Notes: generated from the letters alone by a model not told the origin. Shown: positions 1 to 9,127, numbered from the stretch's first letter. The stretch is DNA of 64,000 nucleotides from Veillonella infantium (GCF_002959895.1 NZ_PPDD01000009.1:172258-236257), one strand, 5' to 3'. Numbers and translations are program-made.

Positions 1-1
1 T

Positions 2-1543
2 GTAATATATGGTCTTACTATTATTGGTAGTGTGTTATGTATATTTGTAGAAAATTATTTTTTGAAAAGCTTTGGACAAAAAATTATTTATAATATACGT
101 GCCATTATATTTCAAAAGATACTTCATAAGTCCCATGATGAGTTTTATAAATTACCCATTGGTAATTGGGTAACTCGTATCACAAATGATGTAGAGTCAT
201 TGCGCACCTTATATACAGATGTATTACTAAATTTAGCGAGTAGCGGATTAATGATCATCGGTATTTTAGGATTCATGTATGCTATTAATGTACCATTAGC
301 AATTATCATGACGATTTTATTACCCATAATGGGCGTAATCATATGGGTATTCCAAAAGTTTTCTCGTAAAGCATTCCGTCAAGTTCGCCGTTCTGTAGCT
401 GCCTCTAATGCGAGTATTAAAGAACTATTAAACTACATAGTCATTGTCAAATCTTATGGCGGTGAAAAAGAAATTGAGGAGCGTTACAATTCGGTTAATA
501 AAGGTTTCTTAGAAGCAGGCCTTTTTGAAGTTACAACGTTTTCTATTTTTAGACCTCTCGTAGATGGTTTATTCTTTGTAGCATTAATCGTTATTTTTAC
601 TACTACAAATATAATAGATTCTGTGGCCGATGCTGGCACTGTCTTTGCTTTCATCCAATATATGGATCGTTTTTTCCAACCTTTAAAAGAAATTGCTGAT
701 AAATATAATTCTCTACAAAGTGCATTAGCTGGTGCGGAGAGATTAGTGCCTTTATTAGAGGAAGATGAGCGTCAAATAGTTAATGAAGTTCCTCTTGAAT
801 TTAAGCATATAGAATCTATTGACTTTGATCATGTATGGTTTTCTTATGACAATAACGATGTATACGCATTAGAGGACTTTACGTTAAGTATAAAGGCTGG
901 AGAATTTATAGGCATCGTAGGACCTTCCGGCAGTGGTAAATCAACGCTTTTATCCTTGTTAATGGGCCTTTATAAACCTAGTAAGGGAGCAATCTATATT
1001 AATGGCATTGATATTGCGAATTATGATAGTTCAGTTCTGCGTCATTTGATGGGCTATGTTTTCCAGCAAGCGTATCTATTTAAAGGTTCTATAAAGGATA
1101 ACTTAACACTTTTTGATACGTCTATTTCATTTGATGATATGGTAGATGCAGCGAAACAAGTAAATTTAGACAGTATGATTGAACAACTGCCAGAGGGTTA
1201 TACTACACCTGTAGGTTATTTAGGTTCTCTATTATCTGATGGACAAAAGCAATTATTGGCATTTGGACGCACGCTAATTAGAAAAACACCTATTCTATTG
1301 CTAGATGAGGCTACAGCCAATATAGATAGTCATACGGAGAAGCAAATTCAAGCAAGTATTGAAAATATTCGTGGTACTAAAACTATTGTAAGCATTGCTC
1401 ATCGACTATCCACGGTACAGGATGCTAATAAAATAGTGTATATGGAATATGGTAAAATAATAGAAAGTGGATCTTTTGAAGAACTTATCGATTCAAAAGG
1501 TGCCTTTTATAATCTCTGGAGTAATCAACAAAGCGGGAGTTAG
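2..1543 (+). CDS. ABC transporter, fused permease-ATPase (5' end outside window)
   Basis: The reading frame is open to the left edge, so the N-terminus is missing; the first in-window start codon is a GTG at 32, which is unlikely to be the real start. The visible part has an ABC exporter transmembrane domain (about the first 230 residues) followed by a nucleotide-binding domain. Counting from 32, Walker A GPSGSGKST lies near residue 296, the signature is LSDGQ (LSGGQ in most relatives) near 400, Walker B LLLDEATANID near 422 and the H-loop AHRLST near 455. The order fits a homodimer or half-exporter of the MsbA/LmrA type; the substrate cannot be told. It ends 1 base before the next gene's start codon. 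Confidence 0.93.
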   Translation, partial: VIYGLTIIGSVLCIFVENYFLKSFGQKIIYNIRAIIFQKILHKSHDEFYKLPIGNWVTRITNDVESLRTLYTDVLLNLASSGLMIIGILGFMYAINVPLAIIMTILLPIMGVIIWVFQKFSRKAFRQVRRSVAASNASIKELLNYIVIVKSYGGEKEIEERYNSVNKGFLEAGLFEVTTFSIFRPLVDGLFFVALIVIFTTTNIIDSVADAGTVFAFIQYMDRFFQPLKEIADKYNSLQSALAGAERLVPLLEEDERQIVNEVPLEFKHIESIDFDHVWFSYDNNDVYALEDFTLSIKAGEFIGIVGPSGSGKSTLLSLLMGLYKPSKGAIYINGIDIANYDSSVLRHLMGYVFQQAYLFKGSIKDNLTLFDTSISFDDMVDAAKQVNLDSMIEQLPEGYTTPVGYLGSLLSDGQKQLLAFGRTLIRKTPILLLDEATANIDSHTEKQIQASIENIRGTKTIVSIAHRLSTVQDANKIVYMEYGKIIESGSFEELIDSKGAFYNLWSNQQSGS

Positions 1544-1544
1544 T

Positions 1545-2339
1545 ATGGAATTTATCCAATCGAAAGATAATAAAACTATAAAGCACATTATCTCATTAGG
1601 TCAGCGTAAGAATCGTCAAAAAAGTGGGGAATATATTGTTGAAGGCATACGCTCTATTCGTGATATTGCAGCTATGGGGGCAGTTAAAATAATTTTTATT
1701 CGTGAATCTAAATCGCAAGATAAAAACGTATTAGATTTATTAGCATTAGATGCTGTTCAATCTTTACCTACGTATATAGTTCAAGATCCTGTATTTGATA
1801 AAGTAGACAATACTGTGAATGGTCAAGGTGTTGTTGCCATAGTAGCCAAGCCAAAACATGATATTGATTCTGTTTCTATTGAAGACGGTTTATATATTAC
1901 ATTAGATGGTGTTCAAGATCCTGGTAATCTAGGCACCATTATTAGAACTGCTGTTGCAGCAGGTGTAAAAGGTATATTTTTGATGAAAGGTACTGTAGAT
2001 CCTTTTAATGATAAAACGGTACGTAGTACAATGAGCGCCTTACATAAAATACCTTTATACGAGGATGTTACTTTGTCTATGTTACATGATATTGTAGCCG
2101 AGTCTAATATGACTACTTATGTTACTGCCTTAGAAGATTCTGAGCCTTATCATTCTGTGGATTATGCTAAACGAACTATGTTAGTGTTAGGTAACGAAGG
2201 TAATGGTGTGACACCAGAGGTGATGAATCTCTGTACTAATCGCATCATGATTCCTATGTATGGAGATATGGAGTCATTAAATGTAAGTGTAGCAGCGGCA
2301 TTATGTATGTATAAGGTTCAAGAGCAATTGATGAGTTAA
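1545..2339 (+). CDS. TrmH/SpoU-family RNA 2'-O-methyltransferase
   Basis: A 264-residue SPOUT methyltransferase that would methylate a ribose in rRNA or tRNA using S-adenosylmethionine. The N-terminal part is the small substrate-binding domain (SKDNKTIK at the start, typical of the RlmB/TsnR-like group). The three SpoU motifs are seen: DGVQDPGNLG near residue 120, LVLGNEGNG near 215 and IPMYGDMESLNVSVA near 240, which together form the trefoil-knot cofactor site. The ATG at 1545 is preferred over an upstream TTG because GGGAG lies just ahead of it and homology begins there. It follows the ABC gene by one base, so both are probably one transcript. The target nucleotide is unknown. Confidence 0.9.
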   Translation: MEFIQSKDNKTIKHIISLGQRKNRQKSGEYIVEGIRSIRDIAAMGAVKIIFIRESKSQDKNVLDLLALDAVQSLPTYIVQDPVFDKVDNTVNGQGVVAIVAKPKHDIDSVSIEDGLYITLDGVQDPGNLGTIIRTAVAAGVKGIFLMKGTVDPFNDKTVRSTMSALHKIPLYEDVTLSMLHDIVAESNMTTYVTALEDSEPYHSVDYAKRTMLVLGNEGNGVTPEVMNLCTNRIMIPMYGDMESLNVSVAAALCMYKVQEQLMS

Positions 2340-2352
2340 ATTCGTATTGCTC

Positions 2353-2386
2353 AATAATACTGTATTTTTTATAGAGTATTATTTTA
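2353..2386 (+). terminator. Rho-independent terminator after the methyltransferase
   Basis: Inverted repeat AATAATACT (2353-2361) with AGTATTATT (2375-2383), followed by a short T run. It is AT-rich and therefore moderate in strength. Confidence 0.55.
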
Positions 2387-2466
2387 CATAGAGCATAACT
2401 CCTTTAATTTAACCTTCGTTAAATGTATTCAATTTTCTATTTATGACAAAAATTTATAACATTATA

Positions 2467-2503
2467 AAAAGTCCTCTACTAGTATACAAGTAGAGGGCTT
2501 TTG
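2467..2503. terminator. Second, stronger terminator hairpin
   Basis: Arms AAGTCCTCTACT and AGTAGAGGGCTT with one G-U-type mismatch, flanked by A and T tracts, so it can work in either direction. It closes the ABC/methyltransferase unit. Confidence 0.75.
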
Positions 2504-2505
2504 TA

Positions 2506-2535
2506 TTGATTTTATAGCTCTGTATTTGGTACAAT
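2506..2535 (+). promoter_or_regulatory. Promoter ahead of the YdjC-type gene
   Basis: TTGATT at 2506-2511 and TACAAT at 2530-2535 with an 18-base spacer. The predicted transcript start, near 2542, lies only about 10 bases before a terminator-like hairpin. Confidence 0.5.
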
Positions 2536-2551
2536 AACATATATCCTTTGT

Positions 2552-2578
2552 GGGAGAACAAAGTTCTCCCTTTTTTTT
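2552..2578 (+). terminator. Terminator-like hairpin in the short leader of the YdjC-type gene
   Basis: Perfect arms GGGAGAAC and GTTCTCCC around AAA, followed directly by eight T residues. It sits between the putative promoter and the ribosome binding site AAAAGGAAG, so it is either an attenuator or a further stop for upstream transcription. Confidence 0.65.
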
Positions 2579-2596
2579 ATGAAAAGGAAGTAAACT

Positions 2597-3451
2597 ATGT
2601 CCAAATTAATAGTAAATGCCGATGACTTTGGTCTTCATAGTGCAGTTAATGCTGCCGTCATTGATGGTCATCGTACAGGTATCATTACGAGTACCTCTCT
2701 ATTAGCAGGAGGCGAAGCTTTTACAGAAGCTGTAAGTATGGCAAAAAATAACCCTAAGTTGGGCATTGCTGTTCATATCGCCTTAGTAGGTGGACTTAAA
2801 CCAGTATGTAATCCAGCTGAAGTTCCATCGCTGCTGACCTCTGAGGGCGTATTTCCAGAAACATATATCGATTTTATGAAGCGAATTTATACTGGAAAGA
2901 TTAATTATAGTGAATTGCGCAAAGAAATTCACGCTCAAATGGAACGTATTATGGATTCTGGTTTACATGTAACACATATTGATGGTCATCAACATATGCA
3001 TGTATTACCGACGGTACTACCAATCGTAATAGAGCAAGCAAAACATTATGGTATTAATGCTATACGCATTCCAGATGAGTCTTCTTTATTTGTCAATTAT
3101 ATGTGCTCTCCGGTGCGATTGTTAGGTAAGGTGGGATTATCTACTGTGGCTGCAAAAGCACGTCCTACAATACGTGATAATGGCATGTATTCCACACAAT
3201 ATTTTTGGGGTATGGTAAATGGAGGACACATTAACCAAAAAACGTTAATGGGTATATTAAAATCCATATCTAAAAAATCGGGTACTCATGAATTGATGAT
3301 TCATCCAGGTTTAAATAATACGCTTCTTGGAAATCAATATAAATGGGGCTATCATTGGGAAGATGAATTACAAGCTGTATGTTCAAACCATACGCATTTA
3401 TATATTAGACAACATAATATTGAGCTAATTAATTATGGAGACTTGATATGA
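2597..3451 (+). CDS. ChbG/YdjC-family carbohydrate deacetylase
   Basis: A 284-residue protein of the YdjC/ChbG/HpnK family, metal-dependent enzymes that remove acetyl groups from N-acetylated sugars. Metal-site motifs are present: NADDFG at residues 7-12, a histidine in GIAVHIAL near 60 and HIDGHQHMH near 126-134. The start ATG has AAGGAAG upstream. It overlaps the next gene by four bases (ATGA), so the two are translationally coupled. In some bacteria an HpnK-type YdjC protein is paired with an HpnL-type UPF0104 membrane protein, the same pairing seen here, which hints at a lipid-linked sugar substrate; that is inference. Confidence 0.85.
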   Translation: MSKLIVNADDFGLHSAVNAAVIDGHRTGIITSTSLLAGGEAFTEAVSMAKNNPKLGIAVHIALVGGLKPVCNPAEVPSLLTSEGVFPETYIDFMKRIYTGKINYSELRKEIHAQMERIMDSGLHVTHIDGHQHMHVLPTVLPIVIEQAKHYGINAIRIPDESSLFVNYMCSPVRLLGKVGLSTVAAKARPTIRDNGMYSTQYFWGMVNGGHINQKTLMGILKSISKKSGTHELMIHPGLNNTLLGNQYKWGYHWEDELQAVCSNHTHLYIRQHNIELINYGDLI

Positions 3452-4440
3452 GTAAAATGATGAAGAGAGGCATTTTTATGTTTCTCTTACTATTGGCTGT
3501 GTCAATTGGTATCATTTACTACACTATTGATCTAGATGCATTAAAAACAATTTCATCATTTAATAGTATTTCTTTATTATTAGCTTTAGTGGCCTTAATA
3601 GCAGGCATGTATTTTGATGGTTTACGGTTACAAAGACTCGTAAAAATCGGAGGATATAAGTTATCTATAAAGGCTGTACTTCGTGTAATCTTTAGTAATT
3701 ATTTCATGGCTATGTTAACCCCAGGTGCTAGTGGGGGTGCTGTTGCACAAGTATTAGTATTACGGAGTTATGGTGTGCCAATATCTAAAGGGACTCCTAT
3801 TGTGTTAATACGTACCGTATTTTCTATTATGTTCCTTGTTATTATGTTACCCTTCGTATTCTTAAGAGATGCTATTGAAATTCCATATATTTCAAGAGAT
3901 ATGCTATTGATTTTTGCAGTAGTATCTGTCATTGCAATACTGGTAGGTACTTATATCTTACAAACTAAATATATGCGTCAATTTGTATATAACTTAGCGC
4001 AACGGTTTAAAGCACATAAAACGAAAGATTGGCTTTCTAAATTAGAAACGTTAAATCAAGGTTTAGGATTACTATATAAACAACCAATTCAATCGTTTAT
4101 TGTATTTATTGAATCTGGGTTGAGTCTATTATGCTTATACTGTATTGCGCCAGCATTAATGTATGCTTTTACACCGGATATTCCGATCATTAATATATTA
4201 GATCGAATGATTCTATTGAATCTTATTTTATATTTTGCACCAACACCAGGGGGAACAGGGATTGCAGAAGGACTATTTGTAGTATTGTTTAGTACCTTTG
4301 TCCCTAATGGAACGGTTGGTATTATTGCTGTAGCATGGCGCGTTATGGCAGAGTATTTGCCATTTTTTGTCGGCATGTATGCGGTGTTAACATTATATGG
4401 GCGTCAATTTGTAGCCCAAGAAACTTCAACAGAACAATAA
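3448..4440 (+). CDS. UPF0104 / lysylphosphatidylglycerol-synthase-TM-domain membrane protein
   Basis: A 330-residue polytopic inner-membrane protein with about eight hydrophobic segments. The motifs PGASGGAVAQ (about 91-100) and PTPGGTGIAEG (about 268-278) are typical of the UPF0104 family, the flippase-like transmembrane part of MprF, also found alone as HpnL. There is no cytoplasmic lysyl-transferase domain, so lipid aminoacylation is not expected. It probably moves or handles a lipid or lipid-linked intermediate made or trimmed by the coupled YdjC-type enzyme. Substrate unknown. Confidence 0.82.
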   Translation: MSKMMKRGIFMFLLLLAVSIGIIYYTIDLDALKTISSFNSISLLLALVALIAGMYFDGLRLQRLVKIGGYKLSIKAVLRVIFSNYFMAMLTPGASGGAVAQVLVLRSYGVPISKGTPIVLIRTVFSIMFLVIMLPFVFLRDAIEIPYISRDMLLIFAVVSVIAILVGTYILQTKYMRQFVYNLAQRFKAHKTKDWLSKLETLNQGLGLLYKQPIQSFIVFIESGLSLLCLYCIAPALMYAFTPDIPIINILDRMILLNLILYFAPTPGGTGIAEGLFVVLFSTFVPNGTVGIIAVAWRVMAEYLPFFVGMYAVLTLYGRQFVAQETSTEQ

Positions 4441-4455
4441 GGGAGTGTGTGTTCT

Positions 4456-4905
4456 ATGACTAAACCAAAAAAAGATAAGTTTTATCTGGTGCAAGAAGAT
4501 ATTTTACCAGAAGCGATAAAAAAGACGATTAAGGTAAAAGAAATTTTGAAACTAGGTGAGGTTAAGACTATTAATGAAGCAGTGGAAAAGATGGATTTGA
4601 GTCGTTCTGCATACTATAAGTATAAAGATTATGTATTCCCATTTTTTGAAATTGCTCAAGGTAAAATTGTAAGCATTTATGTTTCAATGTCTAATGAATC
4701 AGGTATGTTATCTAGTGTGTTAAAAGCAATTGCAGAGCGCAATGGTAGCATATTGACAATCAATCAAGACATTCCACTACAAGGTATAGCTAATAGCAGC
4801 ATTTCCTTTGAAACTAAAGACTTACAAGGTTCATTAGAAGATTTATTATTAGATATTCGCTCTATGAAGGGCATTATTAAAGTAGAAATTTTAGGCCAAG
4901 CATAG
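4456..4905 (+). CDS. ACT-domain protein, UPF0735/PheB family
   Basis: A 149-residue protein: an N-terminal helical part with a helix-turn-helix-like stretch (NEAVEKMDLSRSAYYKYKD, about residues 37-56) and a C-terminal ACT domain from about 68 to 149, a fold that binds amino acids. The ATG at 4456 is chosen over GTG at 4447 because GGGAG lies at 4441-4445. It sits directly before homoserine dehydrogenase, 24 bases away, matching the common ACT-hom-thrB order in Firmicutes. It likely senses an amino acid and tunes the pathway; the ligand is not visible. Confidence 0.85.
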   Translation: MTKPKKDKFYLVQEDILPEAIKKTIKVKEILKLGEVKTINEAVEKMDLSRSAYYKYKDYVFPFFEIAQGKIVSIYVSMSNESGMLSSVLKAIAERNGSILTINQDIPLQGIANSSISFETKDLQGSLEDLLLDIRSMKGIIKVEILGQA

Positions 4906-4929
4906 GCTAATTAAGAGAGTAGGACAATT

Positions 4930-6219
4930 ATGACCAATATAAAAATTGCGTTATTAGGTTTTGGTACTGTTGCACAAGGTACATTTAATTTATTGCAAGA
5001 TAATGCTGAGTTAATTAGAAATCGTACAGGTGTTAATGTTGAAATTTCTAAAATCTTTGTACGTAATCCTGATAAATATAGCCATATTACATTGCCTGAA
5101 ACAGCTCAATATGTAACAGATATTGATGAAGTACTAAAAGATGATTCCATTCAAATGGTTGTGGAATTAATGGGTGGTACAACCTTTGCTAAAGATTGTG
5201 TAGAAGGTGCTTTAAAGGCTAAAAAAAATGTAGTAACTGCAAATAAAGATTTGTTAGCAGAATCCGGCCCATATCTATTAGACTTAGCTAGCAAAAACGG
5301 CGTAGATTTACGCTTTGAAGCATCTGTATTAGGTGGGATTCCAATTATCCGTACATTATATGAGTCTTTAGCTGGCAACCGTATTACTGAGCTCATCGGT
5401 ATTATGAATGGTACTACAAACTTTATTTTAACTAAAATGTCTGAAGAAGGTTTAAGCTATCAAGACGTACTAAAGGAAGCGCAAGATCTTGGTTATGCTG
5501 AGGCCGATCCTACAGCAGACGTTGAAGGTCTAGATGCGGCACGTAAACTTGCTATCCTTGCATCTATTAGTTTCAACCGTCGCATTTTCTTTGAAGATGT
5601 ATCCGTAGAAGGTATTACTTGCATTGATACGGAAGATATTAAATTCGGTAAAGAATTTGGTTATAACATCAAGCTATTAGGTATTGCAAAAGAAACTAGT
5701 CAAGGGTTATCTCTAAATGTATACCCAGCATTTATTCCTACTACACATCCTTTAGCATCTGTTCGCGGTTCTTATAATGCGATTTATGTAAAAGGTAATG
5801 GTATTGATGATGTAATGCTATACGGTCGTGGTGCTGGTAGCTTACCTACAGGTAGCTCTGTAGTATCCGATATTATGGAAGTGGCTAAAAATGTTTCATA
5901 CAACGAAACAGGTCGTTTGAAACCATTCTATTATGACCAAAAGAATATTTACTCTCCTGGTAAGATTCAATCTAGCTATTACTTACGTTTGGAAGTAGAT
6001 AATAAAACAGGTGTATTGGCTAAAATTTCTGCTAAATTAGCAGAACAAAAGATTTCTGTTTTATCCATCGTTCAAAGAAATATGGATCCAGAAACTGCTG
6101 TATTAGCGATTGTAACCTCTAAATGTCCTAGATCTTATATTTTAAATCTTATCGATTCCTTTAACAGCTTGCGTTCCGTTAAGTCTGTTAATAGTGTAAT
6201 TCGTATTATGGAAGCTTAA
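4930..6219 (+). CDS. hom: Homoserine dehydrogenase
   Basis: A 429-residue monofunctional homoserine dehydrogenase, reducing aspartate semialdehyde to homoserine for threonine and methionine synthesis. The N-terminal Rossmann motif LGFGTVAQG is at residues 9-17, the catalytic-domain motifs GGIPIIRTL and GIMNGTTNFIL lie near 137-166, and an ACT domain from about 350 gives allosteric control, usually by threonine. Length is normal for the family. It is followed three bases later by thrB. Its substrate comes from Asd, encoded separately at 29603. Confidence 0.96.
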   Translation: MTNIKIALLGFGTVAQGTFNLLQDNAELIRNRTGVNVEISKIFVRNPDKYSHITLPETAQYVTDIDEVLKDDSIQMVVELMGGTTFAKDCVEGALKAKKNVVTANKDLLAESGPYLLDLASKNGVDLRFEASVLGGIPIIRTLYESLAGNRITELIGIMNGTTNFILTKMSEEGLSYQDVLKEAQDLGYAEADPTADVEGLDAARKLAILASISFNRRIFFEDVSVEGITCIDTEDIKFGKEFGYNIKLLGIAKETSQGLSLNVYPAFIPTTHPLASVRGSYNAIYVKGNGIDDVMLYGRGAGSLPTGSSVVSDIMEVAKNVSYNETGRLKPFYYDQKNIYSPGKIQSSYYLRLEVDNKTGVLAKISAKLAEQKISVLSIVQRNMDPETAVLAIVTSKCPRSYILNLIDSFNSLRSVKSVNSVIRIMEA

Positions 6220-6222
6220 ACT

Positions 6223-7137
6223 ATGAACACTGTTCGCGTACAAGTACCAGCCACTAGTGCTAACTGTGGACCTGGTTTTGATTGCTTAGGTTTGGCACTC
6301 AATCTATATAATATTTTTAGCTTTACACCTGATGTAAAAGCTACTGAATACACCTATACTTTTGAAGGTTTTGGCGCAGACATTTTACGTGCTGAAGATC
6401 CTAAAAAAAATCTTATTGGCTTTGCAATGGATCAAGTTTTTGCTACTGTGCAAGAACCAATTCAATATGGACATATTACGTCTGAAACCTTAATTCCACC
6501 ATCTCGTGGTTTAGGTAGTAGTAGTACGGCAATTGTAGGGGGACTTTTACTAGCAAACGCGTTAGTAAAACATCCGCTTTCAAAGGAAGAGTTACTTGTT
6601 ATTGCAAATCGCATGGAAGGTCATCCAGATAATGTAGCACCGGCTATTTATGGTAATCTATGCTGTGCAACTGGTTTGAAAACCAAAGTGCTTAACACAG
6701 TTATTTCTGTCCCCTCTGAATTGCATTTTGCTGTTGTAGTACCTGAGGTCATGGTTTCTACAGAATACGCTCGTTCTGTGTTACCTAATCATGTACCATT
6801 TAAAGAGGCTGTGCAAAATGTGAGCCATGCATCTTTATTTGTAACTAGTTTGATTACACATCAATTAAGCAATTTATCTGTTGCATTAGATGATAATTTA
6901 CATGTTCCATATAGAAAAACATTGATACCACATTGTGATGCAGCCTTTGATGCTGCTAAAGCAGCTGGCGCATATGGTGCTACAATTAGTGGATCAGGTT
7001 CTACTTTAATTGCCTATGTAGATAAAGCCCACGTACAAGCCGTAGCAGATGCTATGGGTGCTGTATTTACAGCTAATGGTATTGAAAATAAAACCTACTG
7101 CTTAGAAGCCGATAGTACAGGAGCGTCAATTATCTAG
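6223..7137 (+). CDS. thrB: Homoserine kinase
   Basis: A 304-residue GHMP-family kinase that phosphorylates homoserine with ATP. Motif 1 is near the N-terminus (PATSANCGPGFDCLG, residues 9-23), the phosphate-binding GLGSSST is near 95-101 and the C-terminal ISGSGSTLIA near 255. It lies three bases after hom. Threonine synthase is not in the window, so the pathway is completed elsewhere. Confidence 0.95.
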   Translation: MNTVRVQVPATSANCGPGFDCLGLALNLYNIFSFTPDVKATEYTYTFEGFGADILRAEDPKKNLIGFAMDQVFATVQEPIQYGHITSETLIPPSRGLGSSSTAIVGGLLLANALVKHPLSKEELLVIANRMEGHPDNVAPAIYGNLCCATGLKTKVLNTVISVPSELHFAVVVPEVMVSTEYARSVLPNHVPFKEAVQNVSHASLFVTSLITHQLSNLSVALDDNLHVPYRKTLIPHCDAAFDAAKAAGAYGATISGSGSTLIAYVDKAHVQAVADAMGAVFTANGIENKTYCLEADSTGASII

Positions 7138-7144
7138 TTTGTGG

Positions 7145-7182
7145 TATAATTATAGTGTTAGGCATAGTCCATAACTATAATT
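7145..7182 (+). promoter_or_regulatory. htpX promoter region with inverted repeat
   Basis: An extended -10 (TGG then TATAAT at 7145-7150) lies 10 bases after the thrB stop. A perfect 9-base inverted repeat, AATTATAGT (7148-7156) and ACTATAATT (7174-7182), overlaps the -10 and ends at the ribosome binding site GGAGG. It could be an operator or an RNA hairpin masking translation. Confidence 0.5.
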
Positions 7183-7192
7183 GGAGGAAACT

Positions 7193-8068
7193 ATGAACAA
7201 TATGAAAACAACGCTTTTATTAGCGACTTTGACGGCCATTTTAGTGGTCTTAGGTGATATGATTGGCGGTAGAAGTGGTATGATGATTATGTTCGTTATA
7301 TCCATGGGCATGAATTTTATGTCCTATTGGTATAGCGACAAAATCGTTTTAGCACAATATGATGCACAACAAGTTACTGCACAATCTAACCCTAAATTAT
7401 ATGGCATGGTAGAACGTTTGGCTAAGAATGGTAAGTTACCAATGCCAAAGGTATATATCATCCCAAGTGATGTACCTAATGCATTTGCTACAGGCAGAAA
7501 TCCGAGTCATGCAGCAGTTGCTGTTACAGAAGGTATTCAACGACTATTAACAGATGACGAGCTAGAAGGTGTTCTAGGACATGAATTAACCCATGTTAAG
7601 AATCGTGATACATTGATTAGTACTATTGCAGCTATGATGGCGGGGGCTATTTCTATGATTGCTCACGTTCTTCAATTTTCTGCAATCTTTGGTCGCTCCG
7701 ATGATCGAGAAGGTTCTAATCCTTTAGAATTAATAGGTGCCATAATTATTGCTCCTATCGCAGCAGGTCTTATTCAGATGAGCATTTCTCGTGCCAGAGA
7801 ATTCTTGGCTGATGAAGGTGGCGGAGACATGTGTCGCAATCCTTTAGCTTTGGCATCTGCCCTTGCAAAAATTGATTACTATTCAAAACATGGTGCATTG
7901 CCAAATGCAAGTAATGCAACAGCCCATATGTTTATCATCAACCCTATGGTTGGTATTGGTGAAAGCTTGAGCAATCTTTTTAGTACACATCCTCGTACAG
8001 AGGAACGTATTGCAAAATTGAAACAACAAGCAATGAATCCTAAATATAAAGAGAAAGCATTATTTTAA
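7193..8068 (+). CDS. htpX: Membrane zinc metalloprotease HtpX
   Basis: A 291-residue M48-family membrane protease that degrades damaged or misassembled membrane proteins. Two hydrophobic segments occupy roughly residues 4-40, the HELTH zinc motif lies at about 130-134, two further membrane segments flank residues 140-200 and the third ligand is in AREFLADE near 205. The ATG at 7193 is set by GGAGGAAA at 7183-7190 rather than the in-frame TTG 12 bases upstream. It probably has its own promoter. Confidence 0.94.
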   Translation: MNNMKTTLLLATLTAILVVLGDMIGGRSGMMIMFVISMGMNFMSYWYSDKIVLAQYDAQQVTAQSNPKLYGMVERLAKNGKLPMPKVYIIPSDVPNAFATGRNPSHAAVAVTEGIQRLLTDDELEGVLGHELTHVKNRDTLISTIAAMMAGAISMIAHVLQFSAIFGRSDDREGSNPLELIGAIIIAPIAAGLIQMSISRAREFLADEGGGDMCRNPLALASALAKIDYYSKHGALPNASNATAHMFIINPMVGIGESLSNLFSTHPRTEERIAKLKQQAMNPKYKEKALF

Positions 8069-8090
8069 TTAATATCTACAGGAGGATATC

Positions 8091-8498
8091 ATGCAAGAAA
8101 CATTAGTTTTAATAAAACCAGATGCAGTTAAGCGTCAATTAAGTGGTGAAATTATTAGCCGTTATGAACGTAAAGGTCTTGTCATTAAAGCGTTAAAACT
8201 TTTACAAGTACCTCGTGAATTAGCGGAAGAGCATTATGCTGAACACAAAGAAAAACCATTCTTCGGTGAATTAGTTGATTTCATCACATCTGGTCCAGTT
8301 CTTGCTTTCGTATTGGCCGGAGACAACGCCATCGTATCCGTACGTGCTTTAAACGGTGCCACAAATCCTGTAGATGCTGCCCCTGGTAGTATTCGTGGTG
8401 ACTATGCCCTAACAATGGATGCAAATGTAGTACATGCGTCTGATTCTCCAGAGGCTGCTGCTCGTGAAATTCAGCTTTGGTTCCCAGAATATAAATAA
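8091..8498 (+). CDS. ndk: Nucleoside diphosphate kinase
   Basis: A 135-residue Ndk that equalises nucleoside triphosphate pools by phosphate transfer through a histidine. The start [12 protein letters not shown] and the active-site region [12 protein letters not shown] (phospho-histidine near residue 115) are intact, as is the closing EIQLWF. Ribosome binding site AGGAGG precedes the ATG. It is 22 bases after htpX and may be co-transcribed. Confidence 0.96.
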   Translation: MQETLVLIKPDAVKRQLSGEIISRYERKGLVIKALKLLQVPRELAEEHYAEHKEKPFFGELVDFITSGPVLAFVLAGDNAIVSVRALNGATNPVDAAPGSIRGDYALTMDANVVHASDSPEAAAREIQLWFPEYK

Positions 8499-8563
8499 TC
8501 TCAAGGTTGAGAACATATAGCTTTTCATTCAACATTTATGTATTTCTATAGGAGGTAATACAT

Positions 8564-9079
8564 ATGGCAAGTAGTGTTTACACAAAAACAGGCGATGCTG
8601 GTACAACTGGTTTATATACCGGTGAACGAGTACCTAAATCCTCTTTACGCGTAGAAGCTTATGGTACAATCGATGAATTACAAGCCTTTTTAGGCTTGGC
8701 TCGTTCCTATGCTGAAAATTCACGTGTTGCTACTGAATTATATGATATTGAGCGCAACTTATGGACTTTAATGGCAGATATTGCTAGTTTAAATGCGGCG
8801 CCAGTCATTACAGAGCAACATGTTAAACATTTAGAAAAGGTTATTGATCGCTTTGACGAAAAGCTTGAACCATTATCTAATTTTGTGATTCCTGGTGAAA
8901 AACAATCTTCAGCTTATTTACATGTAGCGAGAACGATTACTCGACGTGCTGAACGTGATTTATGGCGTGTATTAGATGCTGGTGAAAGCGTTCACGAATC
9001 TAATTTAAAATATTTAAACCGTCTATCCGACCTTTGCTTTATTATGTGTCGCGTAGAAGAGGAAATTGGAGCTGAATAA
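8564..9079 (+). CDS. Cob(I)alamin adenosyltransferase, PduO/MMAB type
   Basis: A 171-residue ATP:corrinoid adenosyltransferase, adding the upper adenosyl ligand to reduced corrinoids. Family motifs are YTKTGDAGTTGL (7-18), VEAYGTIDELQA (30-41), RTITRRAERD near 128-137 and YLNRLSDLCF near 150-159. The ATG has AGGAGG upstream. It stands ahead of the cobalamin cluster but is separated from it by a terminator and an opposite-strand gene, so it is likely a separate unit. Confidence 0.93.
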   Translation: MASSVYTKTGDAGTTGLYTGERVPKSSLRVEAYGTIDELQAFLGLARSYAENSRVATELYDIERNLWTLMADIASLNAAPVITEQHVKHLEKVIDRFDEKLEPLSNFVIPGEKQSSAYLHVARTITRRAERDLWRVLDAGESVHESNLKYLNRLSDLCFIMCRVEEEIGAE

Positions 9080-9082
9080 ACA

Positions 9083-9115
9083 AAAAAAAGCTATGTATTT
9101 TACATAGCTTTTTGC
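9083..9115. terminator. Bidirectional terminator between convergent genes
   Basis: Perfect arms AAAAAGCTATGTA (9085-9097) and TACATAGCTTTTT (9101-9113) with A and T runs on both sides. It serves the adenosyltransferase gene and the minus-strand gene that ends at 9128. Confidence 0.9.
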
Positions 9116-9127
9116 TCGTTATAGACC

